64,000 bases of DNA from Methylobacterium sp. AMS5 (lineage in GTDB: Bacteria > Pseudomonadota > Alphaproteobacteria > Rhizobiales > Beijerinckiaceae), in contig NZ_CP006992.1 in assembly GCF_001542815.1 (NCBI RefSeq), forward strand, positions 3,167,501 through 3,231,500, written 5' to 3'. Shown here in pieces: positions 59,306 through 64,000 of this stretch. The number at the start of each line of letters is the position of its first letter. The stretch's first letter is position 1. The notes under the pieces were generated by a model, which saw only the letters and a list, made by a program, of their open reading frames with translations, ran no database searches and was not told the origin of the DNA. Position numbers and translations under genes: made by a program.

Positions 59306-61033
59306 GTGGGGCAGGCGGCGCGTCCGGGCTTCGGCCGCACCCTTGGCTTGCGCTGGCCCGCCCGGCCGACCTTACGTCAGCTTCGCCTCGGCAGCGGCCT
59401 CGTGCTGTTTGCCTACGTGCTCACGCACCTGCTCTGCCACGCGCTGGGCAACATCTCGCTCGATGCGCTGGAGACCGGGCTCACGGTGAAGGTCGCGCTC
59501 TGGCGCACGCCGCCCGCGCTCCTGGTCCTCTACGGCGCGTTGCTCGTCCACCTCGTCCTCGGGCTCCAGGCCTTCTACGAGCGGCGCTTCTACCGGGTGC
59601 GGCCGGCCGAGACCGCGCAGCTCCTGCTCGGCCTTTCCGTCCCCCTGCTCCTCCTCAGTCACGTCGTCGGCACGCGTCTGGCCTGGAGCGTGGAAGAGCT
59701 CGATCGGGGCTATGCCCAGGTTCTCTATGCGACCTGGGTCGCCGCGCCGGGCCAGGGCCTGATGCAGGCGGTGGGCCTCGTCGTGGCGTGGCTGCACGGC
59801 TGCTTCGGCCTCTATTTCTGGCTCCGGCTCAAGCGCGGCTTTCCCCGCGCCGCGCCCTGGCTGCTCGCGGGCGCGGTGCTGGTGCCGGTGCTGGCCCTCC
59901 TCGGTGTCGTGCAGGGCGGGCGCAGCGTTGCAGCGCTCGCCGCCGATCCGGCGTGGCGGGCGCAGGAACTCGGGCCGAACCATCTCGGGCTGGCCGAGCA
60001 GACCGAACGGCTGGGCGCGATCCGGCGCGGGCTGTTCCTGGCCTATCTGGCGTTGCTCGCCCTCGTCCTGCTCGCGCGTGGCGCCCGCACCCTCGCCGAG
60101 ACGCGGGGCGGCTTCGTGCGCATCGGCTATCCCGACGGACGCACCGTCCGCATACCGCGGGGCAGCAGCGTGCTGGAAGCGAGCCGGCGCGGCCGCATCC
60201 CGCATGCGAGCGTGTGCGGCGGGCGCGGGCGCTGCTCGACCTGCCGCATCCGGGTCGTCGATACGGAGCGCAGCCGCTCCCTGCCGGAGCCGGAACGGGC
60301 CGAGCGTCTCGTCCTCGACCGCATCGGCGCGAGCCCCGGCATCCGGCTCGCCTGCCAGCTCCGGCCCGATGGCGACCTCACGGTCGCGCCGCTATTCACG
60401 CCGCAGGCCCGCGCCGCCTCCGTGCGCGATCCGGAGCGGGCCGCGACCGGCGAGGAGCGGTTCGTCGTTGTGCTGTTCGCCGACCTGCGCGGCTCGACCC
60501 GGTTCGCGGAGGAACACCTGCCCTACGACACCGTCTTCGTCATCGGCCGATTCCTCGGAGCGGTCGGCCGTGCGGTGCGCGAGGCCGGCGGAAGCGTGAA
60601 CCAGCATCTCGGCGACGGGCTGATGGCGATCTTCGGCCTCGATCGCGATCCCAAGCACGCGGCCCGCGACGCCCTGAAGGCGGTCGACGGCATCGCGCGC
60701 CATGTGGAGCAGCTCAACCGCATGCTCGCCGCCGATCTCGGCGAGCGCCTGCGCTACGGCGTCGGCCTGCATGCGGGCATGGCCATCGTCGGCGAGTTTG
60801 GGGACGAGACCGAATCCCGCTTCACGGTGCTCGGCGACACGGTCAACGTCGCCGCCCGGCTCGAAGGGCTGACCGGGCCGATGCGGCAGGTCGCGATCGT
60901 CTCGGAGGCCGTCTACGAGGCTGCCGGACTCACCCCCGGCGCGCTTCAGGAGCTGACGCTGACGGGGCGCGCCCAGCCGCTCCGGGCGCGCCTGATCGTT
61001 GCCGACGCGTCGGCCGCGCTTCAGGACGGCTGA
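59306..61033 (+). CDS. Membrane-anchored [2Fe-2S] ferredoxin-adenylate cyclase fusion
   Basis: A 575-residue protein in three parts. Residues 20-275 contain about six membrane helices with histidines in LFAYVLTHLLCHALGNI and LLLSHVVGT, resembling succinate-dehydrogenase/cytochrome b-type anchors. Residues 275-385 are a [2Fe-2S] ferredoxin domain with C-x5-C-x2-C in CGGRGRCSTCRIRVV and a fourth Cys in IRLACQLRP. Residues 395-570 are a class III cyclase with metal Asp residues in VVLFADLRGSTRFAEEH and LGDGLMAIFG and the VLGDTVNVAARLEGLTG motif. It probably links membrane redox state to cAMP. The start is GTG 59306, preceded by GGAG at 8 bases; GTG 59270 is in frame but has no such site. Confidence 0.9.
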   Translation: MGQAARPGFGRTLGLRWPARPTLRQLRLGSGLVLFAYVLTHLLCHALGNISLDALETGLTVKVALWRTPPALLVLYGALLVHLVLGLQAFYERRFYRVRPAETAQLLLGLSVPLLLLSHVVGTRLAWSVEELDRGYAQVLYATWVAAPGQGLMQAVGLVVAWLHGCFGLYFWLRLKRGFPRAAPWLLAGAVLVPVLALLGVVQGGRSVAALAADPAWRAQELGPNHLGLAEQTERLGAIRRGLFLAYLALLALVLLARGARTLAETRGGFVRIGYPDGRTVRIPRGSSVLEASRRGRIPHASVCGGRGRCSTCRIRVVDTERSRSLPEPERAERLVLDRIGASPGIRLACQLRPDGDLTVAPLFTPQARAASVRDPERAATGEERFVVVLFADLRGSTRFAEEHLPYDTVFVIGRFLGAVGRAVREAGGSVNQHLGDGLMAIFGLDRDPKHAARDALKAVDGIARHVEQLNRMLAADLGERLRYGVGLHAGMAIVGEFGDETESRFTVLGDTVNVAARLEGLTGPMRQVAIVSEAVYEAAGLTPGALQELTLTGRAQPLRARLIVADASAALQDG

Positions 61034-61041
61034 TCGGCCTT

Positions 61042-61863
61042 CTACGCGCGCAGGAAAGCCAAGAGGTCCTCGGTCAGCCGGTCCTTGTGGGTGAACGGAA
61101 TGGCGTGCGGCGCGCCCGCGTAGACTTCGAGACGGGCGCCGGGAATGGCCTGCGCCGCGGCCTTACCGCTGATGTCGAAGGGCACGGTCTGGTCGGCGTC
61201 GCCGTGGATCACCAAGGTCGGCACCCGGAACGCCGCCATGTCGGCCCGGAAATCCGTCCCGCCGAAGGCACGCACGCAATCGACCGTCGCCTTGGGCGAG
61301 GCCCGCATCGCCAGCATCCCGGTCCAGGCCATCAGCTCCGATGAAGCCGGAGAGGAAAGCAGGCCGGCGCCGAAGAAGCTCTTGACGAAGTTCGACCAGA
61401 AATGCGGCCGGTCGCGCTCGATCCCCTCGATCATCCCTTCGAACACGCTGACATCGACGCCCTCGGGATGATCGGGCGTCCTGGCGAGCATCGGCGTCAC
61501 CGCGGAGACGAGCACCGCGCGCGCCACCCGTGCGCCGCCATGGCGCGAGAGGTAGCGGGCGATCTCGCCGCCGCCCATGGAGAAGCCGACGAGGGTCACG
61601 TCCTGAAGGTCGAGGCTGTCGAGCACGGCCTTCAGGTCGTCGGCGAAGGTATCGTAGTCGTAGCCGCTCCAGGGCTGGTCCGAGCGACCGAACCCGCGCC
61701 GGTCGTAGGCGATGGTGCGAAAGCCCGCGCCTGTCAGGGCCGGCTGCTGATATTCCCACATGTCGGCATCGAGCGGCCAACCGTGAATCAGCACGACCGG
61801 AGGGCCGCTGCCCCAATCCTTGTAGAAGAGGCGCGTCGCGTCCCTGGTCTCGATGAAGGGCAT
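61042..61863 (-). CDS. Alpha/beta hydrolase (cofactor-free haloperoxidase/esterase type)
   Basis: A 273-residue alpha/beta-hydrolase of the non-heme chloroperoxidase/aryl-esterase group. The nucleophile elbow is VGFSMGGGEIARYL, the acid lies in VIHGDADQTVPFD and the histidine in GAPHAIPFTH; the oxyanion loop is LIHGWPLDADMW. Members hydrolyse esters and can produce peracids from acetate and hydrogen peroxide. It is probably cytoplasmic, with no signal peptide. It lies 9 bases from the stop of the convergent cyclase gene. Confidence 0.92.
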   Translation of the reverse strand: MPFIETRDATRLFYKDWGSGPPVVLIHGWPLDADMWEYQQPALTGAGFRTIAYDRRGFGRSDQPWSGYDYDTFADDLKAVLDSLDLQDVTLVGFSMGGGEIARYLSRHGGARVARAVLVSAVTPMLARTPDHPEGVDVSVFEGMIEGIERDRPHFWSNFVKSFFGAGLLSSPASSELMAWTGMLAMRASPKATVDCVRAFGGTDFRADMAAFRVPTLVIHGDADQTVPFDISGKAAAQAIPGARLEVYAGAPHAIPFTHKDRLTEDLLAFLRA

Positions 61864-61930
61864 GCCGGGCTCCTTGAGCGGAGCGCGCCGATGCGCGCCC
61901 CATGGGTCCGTCGGGTCGCAGCGGGCCGGC

Positions 61931-63118
61931 TCAGCGGGCCGGAGCGGTCGTGGTCGAGCCGGTGGCGTCGGAGGCGGTCGGCTTGATCGCCCACAGCTCC
62001 GTCGGCAGGCTGATCGGCGCGCCGGGCTTGTAATCGGCCGAATCCTGGATGTGCGAGGTGGTGACGTAGATCGTCCCGTCCGGGCCCTCGCCCAAGGTGT
62101 CCGGCCAGCGCAGGCTTGGGTCCTGCACCAACGTCGTCAAGCCGTCCTTGCCGTCGGCGAGGTCGCGCACCTTCACCGCGTTGTCCTGGGGCGAGGTCAC
62201 GTACATCCGCCCGTCGCGGCGGGCGATCAGCAGACCGTCGGCGACGCCGTTCTCGCCGACCTTCGCGATCTTTCCGGCAAGGCTCTTGTCGGTAAGCGTG
62301 TCGGGCACGACCGAGGCGGCGGCCCAGCCGGTGAGTGCGTCGGTCGGCAGGCTGTAGAGCGTCTTGCCCTTGATCGCCTGCCAGTAGAGCGTCTTGCCGT
62401 CGTTCGAGAGCGCGATGCCGTCGGCGGCGAATTCCACGCCGCGCCCGTCGGGCCGGCGCAGCGGCTTGCCGTCGTAGCTCACGGTCACCGACTTGTCGGG
62501 CATGGTCGCGGGATCGCCCGACAGGATGCGCTTGGCCGATCCGCTGTCGAGATCGACGACGATCAGCGCGCCCTCGGCCCCGGAATCGGTGAGATAGGCG
62601 GTCTTACCGTCCGGCGAGATCCGCACATCGTTGAGGTAGGAGGCTTGGAGCACCGTGGTGGTGTCGAAGGGGATAGTCTTGATGACCTTGTTGGTCTTCA
62701 GATCGATCCCGACGAGCTTCGGGCCGTCCTTGATCACATGCGCCATCGCGGGGGCGGCGGCGTCCACCACCCAGAGCCGATCCTGCCCGTCGGCGACGAC
62801 GCTCTGCACGCAGACGAAATGGTCCTTCGGCGAGAATTCGTCGGCCCGCGCGTTGCGCCACGCATTCCACCGGTCGTCGGGGAAGGGGACGGGCTTGCCG
62901 TCCTTCAACTCTGCCACCGAGACCGGCGCATCCTCGCTCCAGCGCGGGAAGTTGACGAAGATGCGCCCGTCGCGGGCCACCGTGATGCCGGTGACCTGAT
63001 GCTCGAAGCTGGCGACCTTGGTGAGCGCGGCTTTGCCCTCCTGCGCTCGGGCCGGGAGCGGGCTCGCCATCGTGCCCGTGAGGAGTGCTACGGCAAGGGC
63101 GGTCAGGGTTCTGGTCAT
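61931..63118 (-). CDS. Secreted Yellow/major royal jelly protein family protein
   Basis: A 395-residue exported beta-propeller protein. The signal peptide is ALAVALLTGTMASPLPARA; the family core follows (HQVTGITVARDGRIFVNFPR, WNAWRNA...HFVCVQSVVADGQDRLWVVD, SYLNDVRISPDGKTAYLTDS, GVEFAADGIALSNDGKTLYW). Bacterial members of this family have no settled function; related insect proteins act in dopachrome/pigment pathways. No metal or catalytic motif is evident. It is transcribed leftward with the alpha/beta hydrolase 67 bases downstream, possibly in one unit. Confidence 0.85.
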   Translation of the reverse strand: MTRTLTALAVALLTGTMASPLPARAQEGKAALTKVASFEHQVTGITVARDGRIFVNFPRWSEDAPVSVAELKDGKPVPFPDDRWNAWRNARADEFSPKDHFVCVQSVVADGQDRLWVVDAAAPAMAHVIKDGPKLVGIDLKTNKVIKTIPFDTTTVLQASYLNDVRISPDGKTAYLTDSGAEGALIVVDLDSGSAKRILSGDPATMPDKSVTVSYDGKPLRRPDGRGVEFAADGIALSNDGKTLYWQAIKGKTLYSLPTDALTGWAAASVVPDTLTDKSLAGKIAKVGENGVADGLLIARRDGRMYVTSPQDNAVKVRDLADGKDGLTTLVQDPSLRWPDTLGEGPDGTIYVTTSHIQDSADYKPGAPISLPTELWAIKPTASDATGSTTTAPAR

Positions 63119-63162
63119 GGTTCGGCAGCCTTGGGCGAAAGCATCGGTCGCAATTACCCGTC

Positions 63163-63190
63163 GGAACCCCGGCCCGGCCGGCCGGGGTCC
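63163..63190 (-). terminator. Hairpin downstream of the catalase-family gene
   Basis: ACCCCGGC at 63166-63173 pairs with GCCGGGGT at 63181-63188 around a 7-base GC-rich loop. It lies 22 bases beyond the catalase-family stop. There is no T-run, so termination strength is uncertain. Confidence 0.4.
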
Positions 63191-63211
63191 TTCACGAAAC
63201 CGTTGCCCCCG

Positions 63212-64000
63212 TCAGGCCGGCACCTCGGCGATCGAGCCCGGCTCCGCTTCCGGCACGCGGTTGCGCTCGTGGCGGAAGCGGGAGAGGGCCTGATAGGTCT
63301 TCAATCGTGCCCGCATCAGCGAACCGAGGGGACGGTGCGCCGCAAGACTGTGGGCAGGGCGGAAGGAGAGCACGTCGTCGGCATACTGACGCCGCGCCTC
63401 GCTGAACGCGTCCTGCGCCGGCAGAACGAGGCGGGCGACGGTGCGGTAGGGGCTCAGCGCCTCGTCCCAGCGCTTCGAGGCGTCCTCGACCGGCATGTCG
63501 TCGAGGTTCAGGCAGAGTTGGACGCGGATGTCGAACACCCCCTCGCGGCCTTCGAGATAGCTCAGCACCGCGTGGCGGAAGACGTTCCCGTCCTCGCTGC
63601 CGGTGTCGAGCCGCTCGTCGGCGAGCGCCGCCTGGGCCGGGGAGGCGGGAAAGGCCGCGAGCTTGGCAACGTGGTCGCCGTAGCGGAGCGCGGCCTGCGA
63701 GTAGTACGGCTCGGCCAGCGGATGGTGCGGCACGTGGCCGAAGAAGTCGAGGAGCGGCGAACTCTCGCCCTTCACGGATTTCACTACCCCGTCGAGCACC
63801 CGCGCGCCCTGTGAAACCGCCGCTTTCACCGCTTCCGGCGCGGAGGTGGCGGCCTCCAGCTGTTTCATGCTGGCTAAGAAACCCTTGGCATCGGGATTGG
63901 GAAAGACCGGCCCGGTGGCGAACACGAAGTCCTGGGTCGGCGCATCGTGGCCGGGCAGCTTGTCGCCCTCGACGCCGAGCACCTTGATCGCCATGCCGCG
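63212..64000 (-). CDS. Catalase-family protein, C-terminal part (cut by window edge)
   Basis: The final 262 codons of a protein whose start lies beyond the window. RGMAIKVLGVEGDKL at the edge matches the catalase/SrpA segment that follows the distal haem pocket, and LLDFFGHVPHHPLAEPYYS, then YGDHVAKL and DVLSFRPAHSLAAHRPLGSL are typical of the small-subunit, catalase-related (SrpA-like) family with the proximal haem region omitted or altered. The C-terminus (YQALSRFRHERNRV) is normal. Some members act as haem-dependent peroxidases rather than true catalases. The internal ATG at 63994 is not taken as the start, because the similarity continues upstream. Confidence 0.7.
   Translation of the reverse strand, partial: RGMAIKVLGVEGDKLPGHDAPTQDFVFATGPVFPNPDAKGFLASMKQLEAATSAPEAVKAAVSQGARVLDGVVKSVKGESSPLLDFFGHVPHHPLAEPYYSQAALRYGDHVAKLAAFPASPAQAALADERLDTGSEDGNVFRHAVLSYLEGREGVFDIRVQLCLNLDDMPVEDASKRWDEALSPYRTVARLVLPAQDAFSEARRQYADDVLSFRPAHSLAAHRPLGSLMRARLKTYQALSRFRHERNRVPEAEPGSIAEVPA

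Noticed and set aside
61853..63814. 653-codon rightward frame across the Yellow/MRJP and catalase-family genes
   Set aside because: Antisense shadow of two recognisable genes; no domain seen in its translation.

Overview
The window is a GC-rich, densely packed alphaproteobacterial chromosome segment, most likely from Methylobacterium/Methylorubrum (extorquens-like). This rests on family content and arrangement, not on a search: a FliX-flgI divergent pair, FliL-FliM with DUF6468- and MotE-like genes, DctBD/DctA, a GcrA-type zinc segment, a DksA that has lost most zinc cysteines, a small GCG/CRPN-type secreted protein, a RutF-like reductase and several families of intergenic inverted repeats. 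I see no CRISPR array, insertion sequence, integrase or rRNA.

Layout. 0.2-4.3 kb: RutF-like flavin reductase, small secreted proteins, 8-oxoguanine deaminase and a short GcrA C-terminal-like protein. 4.9-7.4 kb: UDP-glucuronate epimerase and UDP-glucose dehydrogenase, together converting UDP-glucose to UDP-galacturonate for surface polysaccharide. 7.5-13.2 kb: VanZ-like and small proteins, threonine deaminase, PilZ protein, SlyX, a porin-like fragment and DksA. 13.4-15.8 kb: an MBOAT acyltransferase with an SGNH-like partner, a likely polysaccharide O-acetylation pair. 16.5-27.5 kb: a flagellar block (fliX; flgI, rod-binding protein, FlgN-like; flgF-G-A-H; fliL-fliM-DUF6468-motE) with readable control sites: two almost identical sigma-54 promoters, a perfect CtrA box and a one-mismatch CtrA box.

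27.5-31.4 kb: glutathione peroxidase, IalB-type protein, lytic transglycosylase, quinone reductase and GFA protein. 31.5-36.5 kb: a complete C4-dicarboxylate module, dctA facing dctB-dctD, with a sigma-54 promoter and a probable DctD site between them. 36.5-40.3 kb: two cyclic-di-GMP enzymes. 40.6-44.6 kb: gatB, a methyltransferase pseudogene broken by a small deletion, a metal efflux protein and two small proteins. 44.6-49.6 kb: an FAD monooxygenase and a queuosine operon (queA, a nucleotidyltransferase, tgt). 49.8-50.9 kb: a second SGNH-like protein.

51.0-53.6 kb: a tRNA-Lys(TTT) gene directly followed by a visibly AT-rich insertion carrying one large gene, a GHKL (MutL/MORC/Hsp90-type) ATPase fused to a PD-(D/E)XK nuclease-like domain. 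This is the best candidate in the window for an undescribed, probably anti-phage, system. 53.7-57.3 kb: a leucine-rich-repeat protein kinase, a CYTH-CHAD protein and a second CYTH protein. 57.3-64 kb: a SigJ-type sigma factor with an AhpD-like protein and a cupin, a membrane/[2Fe-2S]/adenylate-cyclase fusion, an alpha/beta hydrolase, a Yellow/MRJP-family protein and a catalase-family gene cut by the window edge.
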